Source of the DNA: Natrinema amylolyticus_A
Lineage (GTDB): Archaea; Halobacteriota; Halobacteria; Halobacteriales; Natrialbaceae
DNA length: 64,000 nt
Direction: 5' to 3'
Assembly (NCBI RefSeq): GCF_042678045.1
Contig: NZ_JBHUDI010000011.1
Coordinates: 124,001-188,000 of the forward strand
Shown: positions 26,808 to 35,313 of the stretch, piece by piece
How the letters are laid out: each line of letters begins with the position of its first letter
How positions within the stretch are numbered: the first letter of the stretch is position 1
Translations under genes and position numbers: made by a program
The notes under the pieces: model-generated
Database searches by the model: none
Seen by the model: the letters and a program-made list of their open reading frames with translations, nothing else
What the model was told of the DNA's origin: nothing

Positions 26808-26913
26808 GCGTCGAGAGCCAAGCGAAATAAGCAGCGTGGTTCCCGCGCCGCTCGAGTCGAGTCGCCAGTGGCCGGGACGCTAGCCCGAACGGCAAGCGAG
26901 GAAGACAATAAAG

Positions 26914-26922
26914 GGTTAAACC
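26914..26922 (+). promoter_or_regulatory. TATA-like element of eIF1A gene
   Basis: GGTTAAACC lies 23-31 bases before the ATG at 26945, consistent with a leaderless transcript. Confidence 0.45.
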
Positions 26923-26944
26923 GCTCGAACGCGAAGCCGCGGCC

Positions 26945-27235
26945 ATGAGCGACGACGGAGACGGCGGTCGAAAGAACCTCCGGATGCCCGAGGACGACGA
27001 GGTCTTCGCGACCGTCACGAACATGCTCGGGGCGAATCGCGTGAAAGTACGCTGTGCCGACGGGAAAGAGCGCACCGCACGCATTCCCGGCAAGATGCAA
27101 AAGCGCATCTGGATCCGCGAAGACGACGTAGTTCTCGTCGAACCCTGGGATTGGCAGGACGAGAAGGCCGACATCACCTGGCGCTACGAAAAAAGCGAAG
27201 CCGACCAGCTCCGTCGCGAAGGTCACATTCAGTAA
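26945..27235 (+). CDS. eif1A: translation initiation factor aIF-1A
   Basis: The 96-residue protein is the archaeal homologue of eIF1A, which binds the ribosomal A site during initiation. It is an OB-fold protein with the family signature MLGANRVKVRCADGKERTAR, followed by IPGKMQKRIWIREDDVVLVE and DWQDEKADITWRY. Length and sequence are complete. A TATA-like element sits upstream. Confidence 0.96.
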   Translation: MSDDGDGGRKNLRMPEDDEVFATVTNMLGANRVKVRCADGKERTARIPGKMQKRIWIREDDVVLVEPWDWQDEKADITWRYEKSEADQLRREGHIQ

Positions 27236-27370
27236 TCGACGCTCGTTTTGCGTGGCTTCATCCGGGACGAACGCAGATTGAGAGAGTTCGAACGCGCAAC
27301 CCGGTTTCAGTGCGGTATCAAAAGTACCATACCACCTCGCGACCCAGTGGAGCGTACTTAGGTGGTTTCC

Positions 27371-28483
27371 GTGACCAAGAAACAGGAATACAAAGACGAC
27401 TATCCGGATAAAACGCTGTACATCCCGGGGCCGACCGAAGTACGCGACGACGTCATCGAGGCGATGTGCGAGCCGATGTTCGGCCACCGCATGGACCGGA
27501 TGACGGACCTCTATACGACCATCGTCGAGGACACGAAGGAGTTCCTCGGGACCGACAACGAGGTCGTCATCCTCACGGGGTCGGGCACGGAGTTCTGGGA
27601 GGCGTCGACGCTCAACCTCGTCGACGAGAACATCCTCGTCCCGACCTGTGGCAGCTTCAGCGAGCGCCACGCCAACGTCGCCGAGCGACTGGGCAAAGAC
27701 GTCGACCGCCTCGAGTACGAGTGGGGCCAGGCGATCAAGCCCGAGGACATCCGCGCGGAACTCGAGGAAAGCGACAAGCACTACGACGTGGTCGCGACCG
27801 TGATGAACGAGAGTTCGACGGGCGTCCGCAACCCGGTCGAGGAGATCGGCGATGTCGTCGCCGAGTATCCGGACACCTACTTCGTCGTCGACGCCGTCTC
27901 CTCGCTGGGTGGCGACTACGTCGACATCGACGAGCACAACATCGACGTGATCTTCGCCTCCTCACAGAAGGCCTTCGCCATGCCGCCAGGACTGGCGATC
28001 TGTGTCGTCAGCGACGACGCCTACGAGCGCGAACTCGAGAAAGACTCCGCCTCGTGGTACGGCGGCTTCCAGCGGACGATCGACTACTACGAGCGCAAAG
28101 GTCAGACCCACTCCACGCCCGCGATCCCGATCATGCTCGCGTATCGAAAGCAGATGAAACACATGCTCGAGGAGGGCCACGACGCGCGCGACCAGCGCCA
28201 CCGCGAGATGGCCGAGTACACCCGCGAGTGGGCCCGAGAGCACTTCGACATGTTCCCCGAGGAGGGCTACGAGTCCCAGACGGTGAGCTGTATCGAGAAC
28301 ACGCAGGGGATCGACGTCGCGGAAACCATCGAGGCCGTCAGCGAGGAGTACGACTTCGTCTTCTCGAACGGCTACGGCTCACAGCTCGGCGAGAAGACGT
28401 TCCGCATCGGGCATATGGGCGAACACGACCTCGAGAGCATCAAGGAGCTCACCGACGCGATCGAGGACGTCGCCGACCTGTAA
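27371..28483 (+). CDS. class V aminotransferase (alanine-glyoxylate / serine-pyruvate type)
   Basis: The 370-residue PLP enzyme belongs to the class V group with alanine-glyoxylate and serine-pyruvate aminotransferases. It begins TKKQEYKDDYPDKTLYIPGP, has GHRMDRMTDLY, VVDAVSSLGGD, and the PLP-binding lysine in ASSQKAFAMPPGLA (about residue 200). The GTG at 27371 is preferred because this N-terminus matches the family; a GTG nine bases earlier is possible. A role in glycine/serine metabolism is inferred from family only. Confidence 0.85.
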   Translation: MTKKQEYKDDYPDKTLYIPGPTEVRDDVIEAMCEPMFGHRMDRMTDLYTTIVEDTKEFLGTDNEVVILTGSGTEFWEASTLNLVDENILVPTCGSFSERHANVAERLGKDVDRLEYEWGQAIKPEDIRAELEESDKHYDVVATVMNESSTGVRNPVEEIGDVVAEYPDTYFVVDAVSSLGGDYVDIDEHNIDVIFASSQKAFAMPPGLAICVVSDDAYERELEKDSASWYGGFQRTIDYYERKGQTHSTPAIPIMLAYRKQMKHMLEEGHDARDQRHREMAEYTREWAREHFDMFPEEGYESQTVSCIENTQGIDVAETIEAVSEEYDFVFSNGYGSQLGEKTFRIGHMGEHDLESIKELTDAIEDVADL

Positions 28484-28520
28484 GCGCCGCTCGAACCGCT
28501 CGGTTTCGAATCGACGGCCG

Positions 28521-29459
28521 TTATTCGACCCGGATGGAACCGATCATCGTGGTCTCGTGTGGGTGACAGGCGTACTGGGTCATCTCACTGCTGGCGGTGA
28601 ACTCGAGGATCTGTTGCTCGCCAGGATCCGTGACGGGATCGCCCGTCGTGAGGTCGTCGACGACCTCGTCGCTGTCGTTGCGGATCTGCAGATTGTGCAT
28701 GACACCGTCGCCTTCTGTCCAGCCGATCGAGTACCGCTCGCCTTCTTGCATGACGAGCGTCGGATTTTCGACGCCCTCGAGCGCGGACGGCGCGATCCCT
28801 TCCCAGTGGGCCGTCTGGCCGCTGAATCGGATGTCTGCACCGGGCTCGAGTTCGATCGTCTTCCCGGCAGAATCCGTGGTCTCGTCGGCATCGGTGTTCT
28901 CCGATTCCATCACTGTCCCGTCGGCGTCCACGATCACGATTTCACCTTCCATCTGCGGGTGAGGATTGCAGCGATATTTCGCCAGCTCGCCGCTGGCAGT
29001 AAACTCGAGACGTTGATCGTCGCCCGGTTCGGCGACGAGCTCCGTCGTGAGGTCGTCGACGACCTCGTCGCCGTCGTTCCATATCTCCAGGTTGTGCTTG
29101 GCACCGTCGCCGTCCGACCAGCCGATCGTGTACTCTTCGCCTTTCTGAAGGATGAGCGTCGGATTCCATTCGCCTTCGAGCGCAGCGGGTGCGACTCCTT
29201 CCCAGTGGGTTGTCTGCCCGCTGAGGTCGATGTGCGTCCCGGGTGCGAGTTCGATACCCTGAATGTCAGCCGCGCCAGCGTCACCATCGCTGGCATCGGT
29301 ACTGTTGTCGTCCGACTCGATGGTCCCGGCGTTGGTCGGGTCCTCGCCGTCGTCACTGACGCTGTCGTCCAGACAGCCCGCGAGTGATCCACCGGCGACC
29401 GCGACACCGGCGAGTTGCAGTACTGTTCGCCGGGTGCAGGAAGTAATATTGTTTGACAT
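28521..29459 (-). CDS. Tat-exported lipoprotein with two cupredoxin-like domains
   Basis: The 312-residue protein has a twin-arginine signal (CTRRTVLQLAGVAVAGGS) and a lipobox LAGC (Cys29), then an Asp/Ser-rich linker and two similar plastocyanin/halocyanin-like domains. Each contains an early His (AKHNLEI; VMHNLQI) and a late cluster (YRCNPHPQMEG; YACHPHETTM) giving the His-Cys-His-Met set expected for a type 1 copper site. It is likely an electron-transfer protein anchored outside the membrane. A single-domain relative follows on the same strand. Confidence 0.8.
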   Translation of the reverse strand: MSNNITSCTRRTVLQLAGVAVAGGSLAGCLDDSVSDDGEDPTNAGTIESDDNSTDASDGDAGAADIQGIELAPGTHIDLSGQTTHWEGVAPAALEGEWNPTLILQKGEEYTIGWSDGDGAKHNLEIWNDGDEVVDDLTTELVAEPGDDQRLEFTASGELAKYRCNPHPQMEGEIVIVDADGTVMESENTDADETTDSAGKTIELEPGADIRFSGQTAHWEGIAPSALEGVENPTLVMQEGERYSIGWTEGDGVMHNLQIRNDSDEVVDDLTTGDPVTDPGEQQILEFTASSEMTQYACHPHETTMIGSIRVE

Positions 29460-29632
29460 GTTCGGCCACTTCGCCGCCAGTATTGTAAGTGTACCGTATT
29501 TTAGCGCGTGAAAATATCACAGCCACACAGCGGACAGCGAACGAGAGACGAGTGCACGGGCCGACCAGTCACGGTCTAAAACCCCTTTCAGTGGAAAGGG
29601 GAAAATCGGTCAGGAGCAGCAATCGACAGTCG

Positions 29633-30106
29633 TTATTCGACGACGATTTCGCCTTCCATCTGCGGGTGAGGGTCGCAGCGATACACTGCCATGTCGCTGT
29701 TGGCCTCGAACGTGAGGGTCTGGTCGTCGCCGGGTTCGGCGACTGGGTCGCCCGTCGTGAGGTCGTCGACGATTTCGCCGTTGCTGTCGCGGATCTCCAG
29801 GTTGTGGTTGGCGCCGTCGCCTTCCGACCAGCCGAACGTGTACTCCTCGCCTTCCTGGAGGATGAGCGTCGGGTTCTGTTCGCCCTCGATGTCGGACGGT
29901 GCGAGACCTTCCCAGTGGGTGGTCTGGCCGCTGAAGTCGACCTCCGTACCGGATTCGATTTCGACACCGTCGCTGCCGCCGCCGTTGCCGTTTCCGTTGC
30001 CGTTTCCGTTGCCGCCACCGCTACAGCCAGCGATAAGCGCCGTCGATGCAGCCGCACCCGTCAGCTTCAGCGCTGTCCGCCGCGAAACTGGATTGTCTTG
30101 TGCCAT
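29633..30106 (-). CDS. Tat-exported halocyanin-like lipoprotein, single domain
   Basis: The 157-residue protein has a Tat signal (SRRTALKLTGAAASTALIAG) with lipobox Cys28, a Gly-Asn repeat linker (GNGNGNGNGNGG) and one cupredoxin-like domain. The domain has copper ligands His in GANHNLEI and Cys/His/Met in YRCDPHPQMEGEIVV. It is clearly related to both domains of the larger neighbour (shared QTTHWEGLAPS, PTLILQEGEEYTFGW). It may hand electrons to or from membrane complexes; the partner is unknown. Confidence 0.82.
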   Translation of the reverse strand: MAQDNPVSRRTALKLTGAAASTALIAGCSGGGNGNGNGNGNGGGSDGVEIESGTEVDFSGQTTHWEGLAPSDIEGEQNPTLILQEGEEYTFGWSEGDGANHNLEIRDSNGEIVDDLTTGDPVAEPGDDQTLTFEANSDMAVYRCDPHPQMEGEIVVE

Positions 30107-30419
30107 CAGCGGACGTTTAGGCTGAGAACATAAAAATTGATACCTTCTTCTGGTAGGGTGTTATGGTAATACATACCACAATATAGCACTACCACAGACT
30201 ACTGACTAGCAAGTAGAGAAATGGGTACGGTGACAGAGCGAATCCACTCCGTGGCAGGAGCCGGAGACGATACTATTCCCCATTGATGAACGCAGAGCGA
30301 CATCGACGGACAACTTTTGGACCTATTCGATCCAGTACTAGTCTCTTATCGATCAGTAACACGTCCTTTGGAGTCAGTACCCTGTTGATACCAAAATAGG
30401 GTGGGAGGTATCACCACAC
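30107..30419. other. 313-base divergent promoter region
   Basis: This stretch separates the halocyanin-like gene from the peptide-transport operon. It is AT-richer than its surroundings, with a short inverted repeat TGGTA-N5-TACCA near 30165-30179 and a longer-spaced one next to the transport operon. No gene is seen. Confidence 0.5.
30387..30412. promoter_or_regulatory. inverted repeat around the start region of the peptide-transport operon
   Basis: GATACC (30387-30392) and GGTATC (30407-30412) form a perfect inverted repeat with 14 bases between. The TATA-like AAAATA (30393-30398) lies inside, about 22-27 bases before the ATG at 30420, and GGGAGG follows. A regulator bound here would block the promoter; no regulator is identified. 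Confidence 0.4.
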
Positions 30420-32006
30420 ATGGTGGTGCCGAATCACTCAGCTGTGACGCGGCGGCGACTCCTTGGTGCCGGGGCTGCCGTCTCTGCGTCGCTGATCGCA
30501 GGATGTATCGGTGGGGAAGGTCCCGCAGGTGGCGACCGATTGCACTTTACCCAGGAGCAATCGCGCGAAGAACAGTTCGATCCCGTCGTCTCGAACGACG
30601 CCTACAGTTTCCAGGTCATTCAGCTCGTCTTCGACGGGCTCTACGAGTACGGCGAGGGCCTCGAGCTCCAGCCCAAACTCGCGGCGGGCGAGCCGACCGT
30701 CGAGCGCGACGGCACACGGTACATCTTCGAACTCGAGGAGGGTGCCACGTTCCACAACGGGGACGAAGTGACCGCCGGGGACGTCGCACACTCCTTTACC
30801 GCGCCGGTCGAGGAGGAGACCGAAAACGCCTCGGAGTACGACATGATCGAGAGCACCGAGGTCATCGACGACTACCAACTTCAAGTCGATCTCGGGGAAG
30901 ACCCGTACGGCCCGTTCGAACTCGCGACGATGGGCGTGACGGTCGTTCCCGAGAGCGTCCGTACCGACGACCGCGAGGCGTTCAACACGGACCCGGTCGG
31001 TTCTGGCCCGTTCGAGTTCGCCGACCTGCAGGAAAACGAGTACGTCGACCTAGAGCGCAACGACGACTACTGGGACGACCTCGAGCCGAACATCCCCGAA
31101 GTCCGCTTCGTCGCCCACGACGACGACGCGGGCCGGGTCTCGGACATCCGAGCGGAGAACACCGACGTCATCGCCGGCGTGCCGAACGAGGACTGGGACG
31201 TTCTCGAGGACGAATCGGGCGTCTCACTCTACTCGGCGGAGAGCCCGACGTTCATGTACATGGCGTTCAACTGCAACGAGGGGCCGACGACGAACCCCGA
31301 GGTGCGACGGGCCATCGCCCACTCGTTCTCGATATCGGATTTCATCGAGTCCAACGCCGCGAACGTGACTTCGCCGATGTACAGCCCGGTTCCGCCGGTC
31401 GTCAACGAAGTCTGGGGATTCCCGCAGGACGAGTACCAGGAGATGCTCCCCGACTACGATCCCGACGAGGCGCAGTCGTTGCTAGACGAACACGCGCCCG
31501 ACGACTTCACGCCGACGATTATCACGCCGGAGGGGATCCGCGCGCAGTTGGCCGAGCGGATCGCGACCCGGCTGGACGAGATCGGCTACGGTGCGGACGT
31601 ACAGGTGCTCGACTTCGCGACGCTGGTCGACACCTACACCAGCGGCAGCGCCGACGACTACCAGATGTACCTGCTGGGCTGGACCGGCGGGCCCGACCCG
31701 GATTACTACCTGTATCCGCTCTTTCACGAGAGTCAGGCAGGAGTCAATCAGGGTCACTACTACGCCGGCAGCGACGGCTTCCACGCGGCGATTGCCGAAG
31801 GGCGCAACTCGGCCGGGCAGGAGGAACGCTACGACATCTACGAGCCCGTCATCAGGGAGATCGTCGACCAGTTGCCGGTCCTCCCTGCGTTCACTCAGGA
31901 CAATACGATGGCCGCGCGCGACTACGTCCAGGGGCTACAGGCTCACCCGGAGGTGACGCGGAACCCGACGCTGGTCGCGGACTACACGAACGTGTCGCTG
32001 GAGTGA
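30420..32006 (+). CDS. peptide/nickel-type ABC transporter substrate-binding lipoprotein
   Basis: The 528-residue protein is the extracytoplasmic solute receptor (family 5, DppA/OppA-like) of the following ABC operon. The N-terminus has a Tat motif (VTRRRLLGAG) and a lipobox IAGC (Cys29). Family features include FDGLYEYGEG, FELEEGATFHNGDEVTAGDV and VGSGPFEF. The C-terminal lobe has LGWTGGPDPDYYLYPLFH. Peptides are the most likely cargo, but the family also binds nickel and sugars. An inverted repeat overlaps the promoter. Confidence 0.9.
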   Translation: MVVPNHSAVTRRRLLGAGAAVSASLIAGCIGGEGPAGGDRLHFTQEQSREEQFDPVVSNDAYSFQVIQLVFDGLYEYGEGLELQPKLAAGEPTVERDGTRYIFELEEGATFHNGDEVTAGDVAHSFTAPVEEETENASEYDMIESTEVIDDYQLQVDLGEDPYGPFELATMGVTVVPESVRTDDREAFNTDPVGSGPFEFADLQENEYVDLERNDDYWDDLEPNIPEVRFVAHDDDAGRVSDIRAENTDVIAGVPNEDWDVLEDESGVSLYSAESPTFMYMAFNCNEGPTTNPEVRRAIAHSFSISDFIESNAANVTSPMYSPVPPVVNEVWGFPQDEYQEMLPDYDPDEAQSLLDEHAPDDFTPTIITPEGIRAQLAERIATRLDEIGYGADVQVLDFATLVDTYTSGSADDYQMYLLGWTGGPDPDYYLYPLFHESQAGVNQGHYYAGSDGFHAAIAEGRNSAGQEERYDIYEPVIREIVDQLPVLPAFTQDNTMAARDYVQGLQAHPEVTRNPTLVADYTNVSLE

Positions 32007-32102
32007 GCCAGCGGCCGGACGGCCGGGCTCGCGCTCGATGACGGTCGCGGCTCCCCGCCGAGCCAGCAACGTCGAATCAGTGAGAGACCGACTCGCGGAT
32101 CA

Positions 32103-33104
32103 ATGAAGCTACTCAAGTACACCATATACAGGCTCTTGCAGGCGATCCCCGTCCTGATCGGGATCTCCATCATCACGTTCCTGCTCGCGAACCTGGGCCC
32201 GGGCGACCCGGTCAGCCTCATGCTGCAAGGCCAGGAACACAGCGAGGAGCTGGTCAGGACGATCGAGCGGCGCTACGGCCTCGACAAACCGTTACACGAG
32301 CGATACGTGACGTACATGGCCAACCTGCTGCAGGGAGACCTCGGTCAGAGCATCTACTACCAGCGGCCAGTCACCGATCTGATGTTGGACCGACTCGGGC
32401 CGACGCTCCTGTTGGTCCTCTCGGCATACGCGTTCGCGCTGGTGACAGCGATCCCGCTCGGCATCGTCGCCGCCGACCGGCGAAACGAGCCGACCGATCA
32501 CGCCTCGCGGCTCGTCGCGCTCGTCGGCGTCAGCACCCCGTCGTTCTGGATCGGCATCGTCCTGATCCTGGTCTTCGCAGTCCAGCTCGGCTGGCTGCCC
32601 TCGAGCGGGCTCGTCTACCCGTGGCGCTCGCCCAGTTCCTACCACGGGATCGACGGCCACCTCGAGCTGTACTACCAGTCGCTGCGCCACCTGCTGTTAC
32701 CGATGATCGCGCTTGGAACCTTGCAGATGGCGACGATCATGCGCGTCGAGCGCACGCAGATGCTCGAGTCGCTGCAAGGCGAGTACGTCAAGCTGGCCCG
32801 GGCCTACGGCGTGCCTGAACGGACGATCCTCCGCAAGCACGCGTTTCAGGTGGCCCAGCTGCCAATTATCACCATCGTCGGCCTCAACCTGTCGACGGCG
32901 ATCGGCGGCGCAGTCCTGGTCGAGACGGTGTTTAACATCAACGGCATGGGCCAGCTGTTCGTCGAGGCGATCCAGCGCAACGACTACCAGCTCGTCATGG
33001 GCGTCACGATGGTGCTCGGCACGCTGTTCGTGATCGGCGTCATCATCACCGACATCTCGTACGCGTACGTCGATCCGCGAGTTACCTACGGAGAGGGAGA
33101 ATAA
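32103..33104 (+). CDS. ABC transporter permease DppB/OppB type
   Basis: The 333-residue permease has six membrane segments, starting with LLQAIPVLIGISIITFLLAN and the family signature GPGDPVSLM. The cytoplasmic EAA loop that contacts the ATPases is RTQMLESLQGEYVKLARAYG followed by VPERTILRKHAF. It forms the channel with the next gene, two bases downstream. It is complete and typical for the family. Confidence 0.93.
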   Translation: MKLLKYTIYRLLQAIPVLIGISIITFLLANLGPGDPVSLMLQGQEHSEELVRTIERRYGLDKPLHERYVTYMANLLQGDLGQSIYYQRPVTDLMLDRLGPTLLLVLSAYAFALVTAIPLGIVAADRRNEPTDHASRLVALVGVSTPSFWIGIVLILVFAVQLGWLPSSGLVYPWRSPSSYHGIDGHLELYYQSLRHLLLPMIALGTLQMATIMRVERTQMLESLQGEYVKLARAYGVPERTILRKHAFQVAQLPIITIVGLNLSTAIGGAVLVETVFNINGMGQLFVEAIQRNDYQLVMGVTMVLGTLFVIGVIITDISYAYVDPRVTYGEGE

Positions 33105-33106
33105 CG

Positions 33107-34144
33107 ATGGCAATCGGCGACTCACAACTCGAGGGCGATACGGACACGGTGGCCGACGAGGACGACGACGTCGAGGCGCGCGTTGGCTGGCAGTACACCG
33201 TCGCGCGGATCAAGCAGGACACGACGGCCCGGTGGGGGCTGTACATCGTGGCGATCGTGTTGTTCGTCGCGGTGTACGCCCTCGTCGACAGCAATCTCTC
33301 GCGGCTCACGTTCGGCCAGGTCTCGGACTACACGTTCGCGGAGCTGTTGCCGATTTTCGACCATCCCACGCGCATCCCGCCACCGGGCGAAGGGACCCAG
33401 CACTTGCCGCCGTACTTCCCGCTGGCCGAGCAGTCGTGGAATCCGTTGCCGGCAGGTGGGACGCTCGAGCATCCCCTCGGTACCGACCACACCGGCCGGG
33501 ACTACTTCACCAGAGTCGTCTACGGCACGCAGGTGTCGGTGTTCGTCGGGCTCGTCTCGACGGTCATCGGCCTCACCGGCGGGACGGCGGTCGGTGCCGT
33601 CGCGGGCTACTATGGTGGACGGGTTGACGACGTCCTGATGCGGCTCGTCGAGACGGTCTACGCCATCCCGCCGCTGATCCTCATCATCGTCTTCACCGTC
33701 TTCGTCGGCGGGGCGAACATCTGGTATGCAGTGCTCGGCGTCGGCATCGCCTTCGTCCCCGTCTTCGCCCGCATCATCCGGAGCCGGGTGCTGAGCATCC
33801 GCGAGATGGACTACATCGAGGCGGCACGTGCGGCCGGCGTGCGGGATCGAAACATCATCCTGCGACACGTCGTTCCGAACAGCTTCGCGCCGGTGCTGGT
33901 GTACGCGACGCTCCAGATCGGCGTGACGATCCTCATCGTCGCTGGGCTCTCGTTTCTCGGCTACGGCGCACAGCCGCCGACTCCCGACTGGGGACAGATG
34001 CTCAAGGTCGCACACGGCAGCTACATGCACTCGAACGTCTGGCTGTCGATCTGGCCGGGGCTGGCGATCATGATCACCATCATGGGCTTCAACCTGTTCG
34101 GGGACGGGCTGCAGGACGCTCTGGACCCGCGAATCGAGGACTAA
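33107..34144 (+). CDS. ABC transporter permease DppC/OppC type
   Basis: The 345-residue permease has a longer hydrophilic N-terminus and extracellular first loop (residues about 65-115, FDHPTRIPPPGEGTQHLPPY), then HPLGTDHTGRDYFTRVVYGT, the start of the DppC core domain. The EAA loop is SIREMDYIEAARAAGVRDRN. It pairs with the preceding DppB-like permease and the two ATPases, with intergenic gaps of only two bases on each side. Confidence 0.93.
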   Translation: MAIGDSQLEGDTDTVADEDDDVEARVGWQYTVARIKQDTTARWGLYIVAIVLFVAVYALVDSNLSRLTFGQVSDYTFAELLPIFDHPTRIPPPGEGTQHLPPYFPLAEQSWNPLPAGGTLEHPLGTDHTGRDYFTRVVYGTQVSVFVGLVSTVIGLTGGTAVGAVAGYYGGRVDDVLMRLVETVYAIPPLILIIVFTVFVGGANIWYAVLGVGIAFVPVFARIIRSRVLSIREMDYIEAARAAGVRDRNIILRHVVPNSFAPVLVYATLQIGVTILIVAGLSFLGYGAQPPTPDWGQMLKVAHGSYMHSNVWLSIWPGLAIMITIMGFNLFGDGLQDALDPRIED

Positions 34145-34146
34145 CC

Positions 34147-35313
34147 ATGCATTCGGACCCACTCCTTCGCGTCGAGAACCTCACGACACAGTTCTTCACA
34201 GAGGCAGGCACAGTACGCGCCGTCGACGGCATCTCCTTCGAGGTTCACGAGGGCGAGATCGTCGGCCTCGTCGGCGAGAGCGGTGCCGGGAAAAGCGTCG
34301 CCTCGATGAGTCTCATGGGACTCGTCGAGAGCCCCGGCGAGATCGTCGCCGGCGAAATCAGCTACAAAGGCGAGACGATCATCGCCGTCGAGGAGGGACC
34401 GGACGGTCAGCCCCGAAGACGGGACGACGCCCTCTCGAACGAGGAACTTCGGACCCGGATCAGAGGGAACGAGATCGCGGTGATCTTCCAGGATCCGATG
34501 GAGTCGCTCAACCCCGTCTTCACCGTCGGCGGCCAGCTCCGGGAGTTCATCGAACGGAACCGTGGACTCGAGGCGGACGAGGCCCGCGAGGAGGCGATCG
34601 AGATGCTCCGGGAAGTCGGCCTCCCCGATCCCGAGCAGCGATACGAGGAGTACCCCCACCAGTTCTCCGGCGGCATGCGCCAGCGCGTCCTCATCGCGAT
34701 GGCGCTCGCCTGCGAGCCTAGTCTGATCATCGCCGACGAGCCGACCACGGCCCTAGACGTCACCGTCGAGGGCCAGATCATCGATCTCGTCGACGACCTG
34801 CAGGAGAAGTACGGGACGAGCGTCATCTGGGTCACCCACGACCTGGGCGTCGTCGCCGAGATCTGCGACCGCGTGAACGTCATGTACCTCGGCGAAATCG
34901 TCGAGCAGGCACCGGTCGACGAGCTGTTCTACGACACCAACCACCCCTACACGAACGCCTTACTGAATTCGATTCCCCGACCCGACCGAACCGTCGCGCA
35001 ACTCGAGACGATCGAGGGCGTAATGCCCGAGGCGATCGACCCGCCCTCGGGCTGTCGGTTCCATCCGCGCTGCCCCGACGCGCGGGCGGTCTGCGAGCGG
35101 GTCCACCCGGAGACGAGGGTCGTCGCCGACGCCGACGGCGAGCCCCACCGCGCAGCCTGCGTGAAACACGACGCGTTCGACGTCGACTACGACGGGAGCC
35201 CGCCGCTCGAGGCGGCGGATGAAGGCGGACGGAGCGAGCCAAGCGAGACGCCGGGGTCGGAGCTCGCGGCGAACCCGACCGTCGACGACAGCGGGGGTGA
35301 CGGAAATGAGTAG
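34147..35313 (+). CDS. ABC transporter ATP-binding protein DppD/OppD type
   Basis: The 388-residue ATPase has Walker A GESGAGKS, the ABC signature FSGGMRQRVLIAMAL, Walker B LIIADEPTTALD and the switch His in VTHDLGVV. The C-terminal oligopeptide-transporter extension with Cys residues (PPSGCRFHPRCPDARAVCER up to AACVKHDAF) may hold an iron-sulfur cluster, as in related transporters. The end overlaps the next gene by eight bases. Confidence 0.94.
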   Translation: MHSDPLLRVENLTTQFFTEAGTVRAVDGISFEVHEGEIVGLVGESGAGKSVASMSLMGLVESPGEIVAGEISYKGETIIAVEEGPDGQPRRRDDALSNEELRTRIRGNEIAVIFQDPMESLNPVFTVGGQLREFIERNRGLEADEAREEAIEMLREVGLPDPEQRYEEYPHQFSGGMRQRVLIAMALACEPSLIIADEPTTALDVTVEGQIIDLVDDLQEKYGTSVIWVTHDLGVVAEICDRVNVMYLGEIVEQAPVDELFYDTNHPYTNALLNSIPRPDRTVAQLETIEGVMPEAIDPPSGCRFHPRCPDARAVCERVHPETRVVADADGEPHRAACVKHDAFDVDYDGSPPLEAADEGGRSEPSETPGSELAANPTVDDSGGDGNE

